Below are positions 9,161 through 17,632 of a DNA stretch of 64,000 nt, piece by piece. Position 1 is the stretch's first letter. Every line of letters begins with the position of its first letter. Under the pieces are notes generated by a model. It was not told the origin of the DNA and searched no databases. It saw only the letters and a list, made by a program, of their open reading frames with translations. The translations under genes and the position numbers were made by a program. Origin of the DNA: JBFYTX01 sp963739515 (GTDB lineage Bacteria > Chloroflexota > Dehalococcoidia > Dehalococcoidales > RBG-16-60-22); NCBI GenBank assembly GCA_963739515.1, contig CAVUAO010000003.1:992001-1056000 (forward strand), in the 5' to 3' direction.

Positions 9161-9377
9161 TTAACTTGCCATAACTCTAAAAACGAATGCTTTAAAACCG
9201 AGACTGGCTTGACATATAACGAAAAACGAATCGCGCTGAAAACGAAGCTAATTTAACATAACTCTAAAAACGAATAAACCGGAAAATGAAGCTGATTTAC
9301 CATAAATCGAAAAACGAATATTACGAACAAATCGTTCGTGCGCCTTATTAAAAAGTAGGAAATTTTAAAAACGAATA
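9161..9377 (+). repeat. Tandem array of a ~44-bp AT-rich repeat (array A)
   Basis: The 349-base gap between the STT3 and M50-like genes contains five copies of a degenerate unit. Each ends in CTAAAAACGAAT or CGAAAAACGAAT, preceded by ATAA and, in the best copies, by GAAGCTNATTTA. Successive copies end at 9188, 9231, 9275, 9319 and 9376, spacings of 43, 44, 44 and 57 bases. The same unit recurs in reverse orientation at 23433-23611. The last copy ends 13 bases before the -35 element of the next gene. The rest of the gap (9077-9160) shows nothing recognisable. Confidence 0.85.
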
Positions 9378-9388
9378 GTCTGGTTTTC

Positions 9389-9417
9389 TTGACAGCGCCT
9401 CATCCTCCCGATATCAT
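9389..9417 (+). promoter_or_regulatory. Promoter of the M50-like gene, near-leaderless
   Basis: A consensus TTGACA (9389-9394), a 17-base spacer and TATCAT (9412-9417). The ATG at 9426 follows the -10 element by only eight bases and has no Shine-Dalgarno sequence. The transcript would therefore start at or within a base or two of the start codon. Confidence 0.75.
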
Positions 9418-9425
9418 CAAACCGA

Positions 9426-10298
9426 ATGACCGTCCTCGTTTTCGTTAAAGACCTGCTGCTTGCCACTCTCGGCCAGATGGCCTCGTTGTTTGCCGGTCTC
9501 TTTATTTTCGGGCTGCTGATACAGTTTGTCTCCCAGCTTACCTTCAAGTCGTTAGAAAGGTCTTTCGGCCGCAAGGGCGTTTACCTGGTCGCCTGGTTAG
9601 GTACGCCCATCCACGAGCTCGGGCACGCCTTTTTCTGCCTGATATTCGGGCACCGGATAGCGGATATCAGCCTTTTCCGGCCGGACCCGGTTACCGGGAC
9701 GCTGGGCTATGTTTATCACAAGTGGAACCCTAAAAATCCCTGGCACGTGCTGGGCAATTTCTTCATCGGCGTAGGGCCGATGGTGCTGGGCAGCGCCGTA
9801 CTTTTCGCCCTTTTTTACTTTTTGATGCCCGACAGCCACCGCGTCTGGGACTCCATTAGCGTTAGCGTCGGCAATGTTGCCGGCGATTCCCTCTGGGCGG
9901 GCTATTTTGCCGTCTTCCGCGACGCCACCCTGTCTATGATTAAGCTTATTTTTACCTTCGCCAACCTGTCTCTCTGGCAATTCTGGTTGTTTCTGTACCT
10001 TTCGGCCTGCATTGCCTCGAATATCCGGCTCAGCTGGGCGGACTTTAAAGGGACTTTATCCGGTCTGGGCTGTATCATCCTGCCTTTCCTGCTGTTGAAC
10101 CTGATACTGCTCCTCATCGGCCGCGCCAACGGAAATTTTTTCACTTTTACCGCCTCTTCGCTGGGCGCGGTCTACAGCGTGCTGATACTTGCCCTGATCA
10201 TGGCCCTGATCGGCTTTGTCCTGATTTATTTAATTTCCGCCACATGGTACCGTTTACGGTATAAGACTATCTTAAATCCTTTTACGTTACTGGGATAG
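9426..10298 (+). CDS. M50-like integral membrane metalloprotease homologue
   Basis: A 290-residue membrane protein with about six to seven hydrophobic segments. A zinc-binding HELGH motif follows GTPI near residue 65, which is the active-site signature of site-2 protease (M50) type peptidases. A GVGPM turn near residue 115 resembles the second conserved region. I do not see the usual third-ligand motif (NPxxDG), only a weak SWADFKG near residue 200, so catalysis is uncertain. The gene has its own promoter and is followed five bases later by the TauE-type exporter, suggesting co-transcription. Possible roles are regulated intramembrane proteolysis or a non-catalytic relative. Confidence 0.65.
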   Translation: MTVLVFVKDLLLATLGQMASLFAGLFIFGLLIQFVSQLTFKSLERSFGRKGVYLVAWLGTPIHELGHAFFCLIFGHRIADISLFRPDPVTGTLGYVYHKWNPKNPWHVLGNFFIGVGPMVLGSAVLFALFYFLMPDSHRVWDSISVSVGNVAGDSLWAGYFAVFRDATLSMIKLIFTFANLSLWQFWLFLYLSACIASNIRLSWADFKGTLSGLGCIILPFLLLNLILLLIGRANGNFFTFTASSLGAVYSVLILALIMALIGFVLIYLISATWYRLRYKTILNPFTLLG

Positions 10299-10302
10299 AA
10301 AT

Positions 10303-11052
10303 ATGGCCACGACAATATTGTTCTTTGCGGTGGCTTTTATATCGGCGGTGATTACCAGTATCGCCGGCTTCGGCGCGGCGACCCTGACCACACCGCTGCT
10401 GGCTTTAATCATCGATATCAAACAGGCTATCATTCTTATCGCTTTCTTCCACGGTTTCAGCAGTCTTTTTAAAGCGGTCCAGCTGAGGCGCTCGATAGAC
10501 CTGCCCACGGTCCTCTGGTACGGCATTCCGGCGGTGTTTACCGCCGTTATCGGTGCGTATCTCCTGGATATCGTGGCCCCCGGGGCTATCGGACTGGGAG
10601 TCGGCATTTTCTTAATGTTGTTCGCCGTGACTTCGTTGCTCAAAGTATCGTGGCATTTGCCTCATAACAGACCGGTTCTGGTAACCGGGGGCGTCATTAC
10701 CGGCTTTGTGACCGGCCTTATCGGTCTGGGGGGAGCCATACGGGGGGCCTTTCTCTTTTCGATGCAATCGAAGAAGGAAATCTACATTGCCACATCGTCG
10801 ACCATCGCCCTGTTTATCGATATCGCCCGCATCGCTACCTATATGATTCGGGATAACCTGGAGTCCCGCTATTACTGGTTCATTCCGGTACTGCTGGCTA
10901 TTAGCTTTGCCGGGACGTGGCTGGGGGTAAAGATTTTACGCTGGCTGCCGGAGAATATCGTAAAACAGGCAGTCCTGATAGCACTGCTGTTAGTCAGCGT
11001 TCTCTTCATTCTAAATTATTTCGGCATTGTCCAGACCGCCGGCGCGGGATAG
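10303..11052 (+). CDS. Sulfite exporter TauE/SafE family membrane protein
   Basis: A 249-residue protein with about eight hydrophobic helices. An N-terminal SIAGFGAATLTTPLL and a second, internal GLIGLGGAIRGAFL glycine-rich segment form the two pseudo-repeats typical of the TauE/SafE (DUF81) family. Members export or import sulfur-containing or small organic anions across the cytoplasmic membrane. It starts five bases after the M50-like gene. The substrate is unknown. Its position just before a tungsten/molybdenum-enzyme cluster may be relevant, but I see no sequence evidence linking the two. Confidence 0.8.
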   Translation: MATTILFFAVAFISAVITSIAGFGAATLTTPLLALIIDIKQAIILIAFFHGFSSLFKAVQLRRSIDLPTVLWYGIPAVFTAVIGAYLLDIVAPGAIGLGVGIFLMLFAVTSLLKVSWHLPHNRPVLVTGGVITGFVTGLIGLGGAIRGAFLFSMQSKKEIYIATSSTIALFIDIARIATYMIRDNLESRYYWFIPVLLAISFAGTWLGVKILRWLPENIVKQAVLIALLLVSVLFILNYFGIVQTAGAG

Positions 11053-11090
11053 CCGCATCCTGTTTTTATCTGTTCCGGAATCAAAAGTGA

Positions 11091-11096
11091 TATAAT
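11091..11096 (+). promoter_or_regulatory. -10 element upstream of the MoaD/ThiS-AOR cluster
   Basis: A perfect TATAAT lies 15 bases before the MoaD-like ATG. Transcription would start near 11103, next to the GGAG ribosome-binding site (11103-11106). No good -35 box is visible. Confidence 0.45.
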
Positions 11097-11111
11097 CGGT
11101 TTGGAGATGAT

Positions 11112-11384
11112 ATGACGGTCGAAATCAGCATCCCCCCATCACTGCAGGCCCTCATCGACGGCGTCAATAAAGTTGACGTCCGCGGCGGCACGGTCGGAGA
11201 GTGCCTTGAAGAGCTGGCCGGGCAATACCCGGCGCTTAAGCCGAAGCTCTTTACGGGTAAAGGAAAATTGCCCAAGGGCATGAACATCTTTATCAACGGG
11301 GCGAATGCTTACCCCGGGCCGCTGACGCGTACCGTTCTTGACGGCGATAAAATCCATATCGCTTATGCCGTTTTAGGGGGATAA
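11112..11384 (+). CDS. MoaD/ThiS family sulfur-carrier-like protein
   Basis: A 90-residue beta-grasp protein ending in the diagnostic C-terminal Gly-Gly (AYAVLGG), which in this family is adenylated and thiocarboxylated to carry sulfur. A GGTVGECLEELAGQYP helix region and GDKIHIAYAVLGG end match MoaD. It ends 15 bases before the aldehyde oxidoreductase gene, the usual neighbour of MoaD-like proteins that serve pterin cofactor synthesis. I infer that it donates sulfur for the dithiolene of the tungstopterin used by the adjacent enzyme. A GGAG five bases before the ATG supports the start. Confidence 0.85.
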   Translation: MTVEISIPPSLQALIDGVNKVDVRGGTVGECLEELAGQYPALKPKLFTGKGKLPKGMNIFINGANAYPGPLTRTVLDGDKIHIAYAVLGG

Positions 11385-11399
11385 CATCAGGAGGTGAAC

Positions 11400-13244
11400 A
11401 TGGCAGTAAACACGGGTAAAATACTCAGGGTCAATCTTTCCACCGGTAAAGTGGGCACGGAAACCGTCCCGGAGAAGATAGCCGAGGATTTCGTCGGGGG
11501 GAGGGGCTACGGCGTCCGCTATCTCTACGACGAGATAACCCCGGGCGTCGACCCCCTTGGGGAAGAGAACAAGCTGTTGATGCTCAACGGTCCGCTGGCA
11601 GGCACCACGGCCGTGGCAGTATCGCGCTGGATGACCTGCACGAAAAGTCCACTCACCGACTCCTTTACCCGCTCCGTCTGCGGGGCAGACTTCGGTGCCT
11701 GGCTGAAGTTCATCGGCTACGAGATTTTGATTATCGAAGGCAAGGCGGACAAGCCCGTTTATCTCCACCTTACCCCCGATGGCTGTAAAGTTTTAGATGC
11801 CTCGGAAATCTGGGGCAAAGACACGAAAGAGACACAGGGCTGGCTGGCGCAGCAGCACGGCAAAAACACGCGGACGGCCTGCATCGGACCGGCCGGTGAG
11901 AACCTGGTGAGATATGCGGCCGTCGTCAGCGACCGCCGTACGGCCGGTCGCGGCGGCACCGGCGCGGTGATGGGCTCCAAGAACCTCAAGGCGGTGGCCA
12001 TCACGGCGTCGCGCAAGTTGTTCCTCGCCGACCCCGCCACCTATGAGAAGCTCGCCAAAGAGCAGGTCAAAACTGTGCTCGGCAACGGGGGCTTCCAGAG
12101 CCACAAGGAGTGGGGCACCACCACCACCCAGGATATCACCAACGCTATCGGGATTTATCCCGTGCGCAACAACCGCTACGGGCAGCTGGTGAACTATAAA
12201 GAGGTCGCCGGGGCGGAGTATCGCAAGTGGAGGGTGGGGGACATGGGCTGCTATTCCTGCCCAGCGCGCTGCGGCAAGGTCCATACCGTCCCTGCCGGGG
12301 AATACGCCGGGGCCCATAGCGAAGGGCCGGAGTACGAGAGCATCTGGGCTTTTACCGGTCCTATCGAAAGCAACAACATCGCCGCCAGCATTGCCGCCGA
12401 CCAGCTTTGCGACGACTACGGGCTGGATACCATCAGCGCCGGCAACAGCATCGGCTTCGCCTACGAGCTTTATGAAAAAGGCCTGCTTAAAAAATCCGAT
12501 ACCGATGGACTCGAGCTCATTTACGGCAAGACCGCGCCGATGGTCGCCCTCATTAAGAAGATAGCGCTGCGCGAGGGCATCGGCGACCTCCTGGCTGAGG
12601 GCACCAGGCGCGTCGCCGATAAAATCGGCCACGGCTCGGATGTTTATGCTATTCACGTCAAGGGCATGGAGCTGCCCGCCTACGAGCCGCGCGGCGCCAA
12701 GTCGCAGGGCTATAACTACGCCACGGCCAGTATCGGCGCCAGCCATTGCTACGGCTATGCCGCCCAGGACATCTTCGGCGCCCCTTTCCCGCACCCCACC
12801 GACCGCTTCGACGAGGGAAATGCCGACATCGTTATCTTTAACCAGGACGGCACCGCCTGGCACGAGTGCGGCGTGGCCTGCGCCTTTTCCGGTGGGTGGG
12901 GCTGGATGCAGCTTTTCGGTCCGATGGTCGCCGCCGCACGCGGTATCAATACCTATTCGGACGCTCAACTGGGGAAAGTCGGCGAGCGTATGTTCAATCT
13001 TGAAAGGGCGTTTAACGTCCGGGAGGGGCTGGGACGCAAAGACGACTACCTGCCTCCGCGTATCCGCACCGAACCCCTGCACACCCGCGAAGCCAAGGGC
13101 GAGGGACAGACGGTTAGCCACAATGACGAGTTCCTGGATAAATATTACTCTCTTCGCGGCTGGACGAAGGAAGGCGTGCCCACCCCTAAAAAGCTCAAAG
13201 AGCTGGGGCTGGACTTTGCGGTCAAGGACATGAAGGGGAAGTAG
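11400..13244 (+). CDS. Aldehyde:ferredoxin oxidoreductase, tungsten-containing type
   Basis: A 614-residue member of the AOR family, which oxidises aldehydes to acids (or the reverse) using a tungstopterin and a 4Fe-4S cluster with ferredoxin as partner. The N-terminal domain has the GRGYGVRYLYDE and GPLAGT motifs. The cluster-binding CYSCPARC (CxxCxxxC) is near residues 282-289, and a GPEYESIWAFTG motif follows with the conserved glutamate. A distal HECGVAC near residue 487 supplies the fourth cysteine. The ATG at 11400 is preferred over the GTG six bases earlier because AGGAGG (11389-11394) is correctly spaced from it. The substrate is not readable. The two cupin genes downstream are unusual partners. 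Confidence 0.92.
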   Translation: MAVNTGKILRVNLSTGKVGTETVPEKIAEDFVGGRGYGVRYLYDEITPGVDPLGEENKLLMLNGPLAGTTAVAVSRWMTCTKSPLTDSFTRSVCGADFGAWLKFIGYEILIIEGKADKPVYLHLTPDGCKVLDASEIWGKDTKETQGWLAQQHGKNTRTACIGPAGENLVRYAAVVSDRRTAGRGGTGAVMGSKNLKAVAITASRKLFLADPATYEKLAKEQVKTVLGNGGFQSHKEWGTTTTQDITNAIGIYPVRNNRYGQLVNYKEVAGAEYRKWRVGDMGCYSCPARCGKVHTVPAGEYAGAHSEGPEYESIWAFTGPIESNNIAASIAADQLCDDYGLDTISAGNSIGFAYELYEKGLLKKSDTDGLELIYGKTAPMVALIKKIALREGIGDLLAEGTRRVADKIGHGSDVYAIHVKGMELPAYEPRGAKSQGYNYATASIGASHCYGYAAQDIFGAPFPHPTDRFDEGNADIVIFNQDGTAWHECGVACAFSGGWGWMQLFGPMVAAARGINTYSDAQLGKVGERMFNLERAFNVREGLGRKDDYLPPRIRTEPLHTREAKGEGQTVSHNDEFLDKYYSLRGWTKEGVPTPKKLKELGLDFAVKDMKGK

Positions 13245-13312
13245 ATTTAGATAAGGCGTCAAAAGGCTATTACTAAGTAAATTAAATATCACGGAGAAAG
13301 GAGCACGTCTCA

Positions 13313-13834
13313 ATGGGAAAATCCAAATACGGGAAATACATCACTACCGAGCTAAAAAGGGGCATCGTCATGCCGGGCTACAAAGGCCCCCAGCAAATAA
13401 GGCAGGGATACGTTGACGGCTACCGCCTGGGACTGGAGCACGTCATCTGGATGGATAACGAGGTCCTCCCCGGTGGCCACTACGGCGAATATACCTGGCA
13501 GTGGCCTGTTACGATGAAAGACCAGCGCCAGATGCCGAGGTTCGAAATGCCCCAACTGGTGACGCCGGAGCTGGTCAAAAGCGGCAAAGTGCCGGGGATC
13601 ATGCCCCACGCCCACCCCTTCATCGAAATTTTCAGCTACATGGGCACCAACACGGACGACCCCTCCGACCTCGGCGGCGAGATTGAATTCTGGCTGGAAG
13701 ATGAAAAATTTATCCTCACCAAGAGCTTCATGGTCTACATTCCCGCCAACATGGAGCATTGCCCGCTCGTTTTCCGACGCATGGACGCGCCCATGTTCCA
13801 CCTGACGCTCGGTTCGGGCGAAAAATATATTTAG
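13313..13834 (+). CDS. Cupin-fold protein of the AOR cluster, copy 1
   Basis: A 173-residue soluble protein of no named family that I recognise. The C-terminal half reads as a small cupin: HAHPFIEIFSYMG near residue 100 (HxHxxxE, metal ligands) and YIPANMEHCP near residue 145 (second motif with its histidine). It is clearly paralogous to the next gene over this half (both have DLGGE/DLGAE, then PA(N/G)-x2-H, then a PMFHLTLG/PVFHVSSG end). An AAAGGAG nine bases upstream supports the ATG. It lies 68 bases after the oxidoreductase and may share its transcript. A role in handling the oxidoreductase substrate or product is inference only. Confidence 0.7.
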   Translation: MGKSKYGKYITTELKRGIVMPGYKGPQQIRQGYVDGYRLGLEHVIWMDNEVLPGGHYGEYTWQWPVTMKDQRQMPRFEMPQLVTPELVKSGKVPGIMPHAHPFIEIFSYMGTNTDDPSDLGGEIEFWLEDEKFILTKSFMVYIPANMEHCPLVFRRMDAPMFHLTLGSGEKYI

Positions 13835-13878
13835 TTAAAAATCGTGCTCATATTAATTATTAGAAAGAGGTAATGGAA

Positions 13879-14307
13879 ATGCACCAGGGTAAATACGCCA
13901 AATATGTCGTCGATACGCCTAAAGCCAACGCCAAGTATCCGCCTTACCGCGTTAAGAACGACCCCAAAACCGTTAAACCGGTTGTCCAGGTTGATGCCGA
14001 TACTGTCCCCAACGCCGAATTCTATGCCGAAGCAAAGTGGATCATGCCCGGTGCCAAAGAAGTAAAACTTTGTGAGTCGCACACGCATAACTTCAACGAG
14101 GTGCTCGGATTTTTCGGCTTAAATTACGATAACATACAGGACCTCGGCGCGGAGCTTGAAATTACCATCGACAATGAAAAAAACATCGTGGACAGGAGTT
14201 TTGCCGCCTGCATACCGGCCGGTGTCCAGCACGGCCCCGTAATCATTCGGAATATTCAACGACCTGTCTTCCATGTCTCTTCCGGAAAAGCCAGCCAATA
14301 TAAATAA
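13879..14307 (+). CDS. Cupin-fold protein of the AOR cluster, copy 2
   Basis: A 142-residue protein paralogous to the preceding gene. It carries first cupin motif residues in SHTHNFNEVLGFFG near residue 70 (HxHxxxxE) and a canonical second motif IPAGVQHGP near residue 115. Both would bind one metal ion. I chose the ATG at 13879, six bases after another in-frame ATG (13873), because the GAGG at 13867-13870 is then eight bases away rather than two. It is 44 bases downstream of copy 1 and has no homologue I can name. The retained ligands in both copies suggest two active metalloproteins, perhaps forming a heteromer. Confidence 0.7.
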   Translation: MHQGKYAKYVVDTPKANAKYPPYRVKNDPKTVKPVVQVDADTVPNAEFYAEAKWIMPGAKEVKLCESHTHNFNEVLGFFGLNYDNIQDLGAELEITIDNEKNIVDRSFAACIPAGVQHGPVIIRNIQRPVFHVSSGKASQYK

Positions 14308-14353
14308 AAGACGTTAGCTGGGGTGGGGCAAAGGCTAATTCTCTTTCTTTTGA

Positions 14354-14382
14354 TAGACACCGCTGACCGTAAAGTCTATAAT
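14354..14382 (+). promoter_or_regulatory. Promoter of the purine salvage operon
   Basis: TAGACA (14354-14359), a 17-base spacer, then a perfect TATAAT (14377-14382). The hpt ATG at 14394 begins only 11 bases after the -10 element, so the leader would be about five bases and without a ribosome-binding site. Confidence 0.6.
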
Positions 14383-14393
14383 CTCAATTAGTT

Positions 14394-14921
14394 ATGACGC
14401 CTGAAGAAAGACCACATGTGCTGATGCCGCGCGCGGAAGTGGCATCCGTCTTGGCGCGACTGGCTTTGGAAATATCCCGCGATTACCGCGGTAAAAATCC
14501 TCTTCTCATCAGCATTCTCAAGGGCTCATTCGTCCTTATGGCCGACCTTATCCGCTATCTTGATTTCCCTCTAGAGCTGGACTTCATACGGTTGTCCAGC
14601 TACGGCCGCGGCACGCAGACCTCCGGTAGCGTTAGAGTTGTGCAGGGACTGCGCTCAAGAGTGCGGGACCGCCATGTGCTGGTCGTGGAGGACATCGTTG
14701 ACACGGGCACCACCGTGGCTTTTCTCCTCGATTATTTAAAGAAGAAGCGGCCGGCCTCGCTTAAGCTCTGCGCTCTTCTGGACAAGCCGTCGCAGCGTCG
14801 CGTGCCCGTGACGATTGACTATCTGGGGACCGCCGTGCCGGATAAGTTCGTCGTCGGCTACGGACTGGACTTCGATGAGAAGTTCCGCAATCTCCCCGAT
14901 ATCTGCGTCCTGAAGGAGTAA
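14394..14921 (+). CDS. hpt: Hypoxanthine phosphoribosyltransferase
   Basis: A 175-residue type I phosphoribosyltransferase. The PRPP-binding loop reads VVEDIVDTGTT near residue 102, preceded by SYGRGTQTSG, the flexible-loop region. The purine-contacting end has DKFVVGYGLDFDEKFRNLP. It joins hypoxanthine or guanine to PRPP to form IMP or GMP in the cytoplasm. The length matches the family. It is two bases upstream of adenine deaminase, whose product hypoxanthine is the substrate of this enzyme, so the pair forms a complete adenine-to-IMP route. A promoter with almost no leader precedes it. Confidence 0.95.
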   Translation: MTPEERPHVLMPRAEVASVLARLALEISRDYRGKNPLLISILKGSFVLMADLIRYLDFPLELDFIRLSSYGRGTQTSGSVRVVQGLRSRVRDRHVLVVEDIVDTGTTVAFLLDYLKKKRPASLKLCALLDKPSQRRVPVTIDYLGTAVPDKFVVGYGLDFDEKFRNLPDICVLKE

Positions 14922-14923
14922 TT

Positions 14924-16627
14924 TTGAACAGGTCAGGTAGCCTTATCTCCGTCGCTGAGGGCGATTCCCCCGCCGACCTCGTCCTCGCCAATGCCCGCGT
15001 GGTGAACACCTTTAACGGGGAGGTTGAAAGCACCAGCGTTGCCGTTTATGCGGGCCGTGTCGCCGGTCTGGGAGACTACCGGAAAGCCCGGGAAACCATC
15101 GATTTGCAGGGTAAATACCTGGCCCCCGGCTTAATTAACGGCCATACCCATCTGGAAAGCTCCATGCTGGACGTAGGACAGTACGCCCGGGCGGTAGTGC
15201 CCCACGGCACTCTGGCCGTCGTTACCGACCTCCATGAGATTGCCAACGTCGGTGGACTCGAGGGCATCAGGTATGTGCTGGACTCTGCCCGGCGCCTGCC
15301 CCTGGAACTGTTTCTCATGGCGCCTTCCTGCGTCCCGGCCACTCATCTCGAGACCTCCGGGGCGGAACTCGGGCCGGCGGACATCAAGAAAATCCTGAGA
15401 TACCACAACTGCATCGGCCTCGGCGAGGTAATGGACTACCCGGGTGTCCTCGCCGGTGATACCGGTTTGCTGGAGAAAATAGCCTCCGCCCGGGGTAAAA
15501 TGGTCGATGGTCATGCCCCCGGCGTCCAGGCTAAAGACCTCAACGCCTATATCGCCGCGGGCATATCGTCCGACCACGAGTCAGCGACTTTGACCGAGGC
15601 GGCGGAAAAGCTGCGTCGCGGCATGCACCTCATGATTCGCGAGGGCTCTACAGAAAAGAACTTGGAAGCTTTATTACCCTTGGTGACGGGAAAGACCTGG
15701 CCCCGCTGTTTTTTCGTGACGGACGACCGCCATGCGGAGGATATCTTTAGCGATGGCGATATCGACGCCGTGGTGCGGAAAGCGATAAGGCTGGGACTCG
15801 AACCGGTGCGGGCGATCCAGCTGGCGAGTATCAATACCGCATCTTATTTCAGACTTCACGGTCTGGGCGCCGTCGTCCCCGGCTATTTCGCCAATCTCAT
15901 CGTGCTTGATAGTCTCGAAGATTTTCACATCGATTCGGTCTTTTATCGCGGGCGTCTGGTGGCCCGGGAAGGTAAGCCGCTGTTCTCTTTACATCAGTCG
16001 GGTGGAGACAGGTTAACACATACAGTCAATATCAAGCCCTTTTCCGTTGGCACCTTGAAACTCCGGGCCAAGGCTGAGACCTGGCCGGTCATCGAGGTTG
16101 TCCCCGGCCAGATTATTACCCGGAAGAAAATAATGAAGCCAAAAATCGTCGATGGCTTTACCGTAAGTGATACCGTCCGAGATGTCCTTAAAGCGGCGGT
16201 CGTGGAAAGACATAAAGCCACGGGCCATATCGGCCTGGGGCTGGTTACGGGCTTCGGACTCAAAAGGGGAGCGATAGCATCATCAATCTCTCATGATTCA
16301 CATAACATCGTCGCCGTCGGTGCTAACGATGCGGATGTCTACGCCGCTATCAAAGAGGTAGAGCGGCTGCAAGGCGGGCTCGTGGCAGTAGCTGGCGGTA
16401 AAGTCTTAGCCGCTCTGGAGACACCGGTGGCCGGACTTCTTGCTACCGAGTCCCTCGAAACGGTGGTGGCGGGGGTGGCAAAGCTGGAGCGGGTTGCCCG
16501 TGAATTAGGCTCCGCCCTGCCTTCACCTTTCGCCGTTTTATCGTTTCTAGCGCTGCCGGTCATCCCCGAACTGCGCCTGACCGACCTCGGGCTGGTGGAC
16601 GTCAACGAGTTCAAGCTGATAAAATAA
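14924..16627 (+). CDS. ade: Adenine deaminase
   Basis: A 567-residue amidohydrolase-superfamily enzyme that converts adenine to hypoxanthine and ammonia. The metal-binding HTHLESSM (HxH) is near residue 73, followed by TDLHEIANVGG, then a DGHAPG histidine and an SDHESAT motif near residue 210. The C-terminal domain with GLVTGFGLKRGAIASS, the SHDSHNIVAVG signature and the GGLVAVAGGKV segment is specific for adenine deaminase rather than adenosine deaminase. The start is a TTG two bases after the hpt stop, which follows AAGGAG. Length is normal for the family. It acts directly with hpt in purine salvage. Confidence 0.93.
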   Translation: MNRSGSLISVAEGDSPADLVLANARVVNTFNGEVESTSVAVYAGRVAGLGDYRKARETIDLQGKYLAPGLINGHTHLESSMLDVGQYARAVVPHGTLAVVTDLHEIANVGGLEGIRYVLDSARRLPLELFLMAPSCVPATHLETSGAELGPADIKKILRYHNCIGLGEVMDYPGVLAGDTGLLEKIASARGKMVDGHAPGVQAKDLNAYIAAGISSDHESATLTEAAEKLRRGMHLMIREGSTEKNLEALLPLVTGKTWPRCFFVTDDRHAEDIFSDGDIDAVVRKAIRLGLEPVRAIQLASINTASYFRLHGLGAVVPGYFANLIVLDSLEDFHIDSVFYRGRLVAREGKPLFSLHQSGGDRLTHTVNIKPFSVGTLKLRAKAETWPVIEVVPGQIITRKKIMKPKIVDGFTVSDTVRDVLKAAVVERHKATGHIGLGLVTGFGLKRGAIASSISHDSHNIVAVGANDADVYAAIKEVERLQGGLVAVAGGKVLAALETPVAGLLATESLETVVAGVAKLERVARELGSALPSPFAVLSFLALPVIPELRLTDLGLVDVNEFKLIK

Positions 16628-16635
16628 AGGAGTCT

Positions 16636-17346
16636 ATGCGCCACACAAATGCCGAACCTGTCTTTGAAAACCGTTATGATGCCGGGCGCAAACTCGCCGA
16701 AAAGCTCTACGAGTACGCCGGTAAAGAGGTGGTAGTACTGGGTATCCCCAACGGCGGCGTGGCGGTAGCCCTCGGGGTTGCTCTGGGATTGAACGCCGAG
16801 CTCGACCTCGTTATTTCGCGGAAAATCCCGCTGCCCTTGAGCCCGGAGGGAGGTTTCGGCTCCGTGACAGATAACGGCACATCGATTTTCGACGAGGATA
16901 TCATTAAAAAGGTCGGCTTAAACCAATCGCAGATAAACTACCAGGTCAACCAGGTGAGGTCGGACATACGCCAACGCAGTCTGCTTTATCATGGCGAGCG
17001 CCCGCCGGTTTCAATCACCGGGCGGACGGTGATTGTCGTGGATGACGGCCTGGCTTCGGGGTACACCATGCGGGCGGCCGTGGAATCTTTACGCCACCGC
17101 AATCCGGAGAAGGTCATCGCCGCCGTGCCGGTGGGGCCGGAGGCGGTCATTGAAGCCCTGCGGAAAGTGGCGGACAGGGTGGTCGCCTGCGTTGTAGGTA
17201 AAGAGCCGAAGTTCTATATTGCCGACTACTACCGCTCCTGGCACGATATCACCGACGCCGAGGTGCTCCACTGCCTCAAGGAATGGCGGATCAGGCACTA
17301 CGGCACGAAGTTTGACATGCCACCGAAGAAGAGGGAAGCGACATAA
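16636..17346 (+). CDS. Phosphoribosyltransferase-domain protein
   Basis: A 236-residue protein with a PRTase fold: the PRPP loop appears as VIVVDDGLASGYTMRAA near residue 133, with an N-terminal GIPNGGVAVALGVA and a mid-region SRKIPLP. This matches a widespread family of stand-alone PRTase-like proteins (often annotated simply as phosphoribosyltransferase) whose substrate is not established. It is eight bases after the adenine deaminase stop, preceded by AAAGGAG, so it belongs to the same operon. A purine-related role is suggested only by that context. Confidence 0.8.
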   Translation: MRHTNAEPVFENRYDAGRKLAEKLYEYAGKEVVVLGIPNGGVAVALGVALGLNAELDLVISRKIPLPLSPEGGFGSVTDNGTSIFDEDIIKKVGLNQSQINYQVNQVRSDIRQRSLLYHGERPPVSITGRTVIVVDDGLASGYTMRAAVESLRHRNPEKVIAAVPVGPEAVIEALRKVADRVVACVVGKEPKFYIADYYRSWHDITDAEVLHCLKEWRIRHYGTKFDMPPKKREAT

Positions 17347-17392
17347 ACGAAAGCTGGCTTTTGTCCAGGAATAGAGAAAGTAAGGCTACGGG

Positions 17393-17599
17393 TCACTTGG
17401 GCGGCGATGCGTCTTTGAGTGCTTCTGAAGCTGGTTTACCGCCGACGCCCCAGTGCGTTTTGGGAATTTCATAAACGATTACTTCTACGGCATGTTCCGG
17501 GACGCCCAGATCCACCATAACATTCGTTATGCCCCGTATCATCTTTTTAACCTGTTTCTCTCCAACGCCCTCCCAGAAGTCGACGCGAATAATAGGCAT
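17393..17599 (-). CDS. 4-oxalocrotonate tautomerase family protein
   Basis: A 68-residue protein beginning Met-Pro-Ile-Ile-Arg. The proline exposed after methionine removal is the catalytic base of tautomerase-superfamily enzymes. The VGEKQVKKMIRGITNVMVDLGVPEHAVEVIV segment is the standard helix and second strand, followed by IPKTHWGVGG, which fits the family end. Members act as small oligomers on 2-hydroxy-dienoates or related keto-enol substrates. The physiological substrate here is unknown. It is 33 bases downstream of the zinc-ribbon gene and convergent with the phosphoribosyltransferase. Confidence 0.85.
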   Translation of the reverse strand: MPIIRVDFWEGVGEKQVKKMIRGITNVMVDLGVPEHAVEVIVYEIPKTHWGVGGKPASEALKDASPPK

Positions 17600-17632
17600 T
17601 TTTACCTCCTCGCCAGGTGTTCTATAGTAATA

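Noticed and set aside
9161..9377. Possible CRISPR array
   Set aside because: The unit-to-unit distance is about 44 bp and both the core and the segment between cores are conserved, so there are no unique spacers; no cas genes nearby.
11793..13313. 506-residue open frame on the minus strand
   Set aside because: It is antisense to the aldehyde oxidoreductase and results from the high GC third-position bias; no family motifs, and the plus strand gene is well conserved.
14308..14393. Purine riboswitch before hpt
   Set aside because: The promoter leaves only about five bases of leader, so no aptamer could be transcribed.
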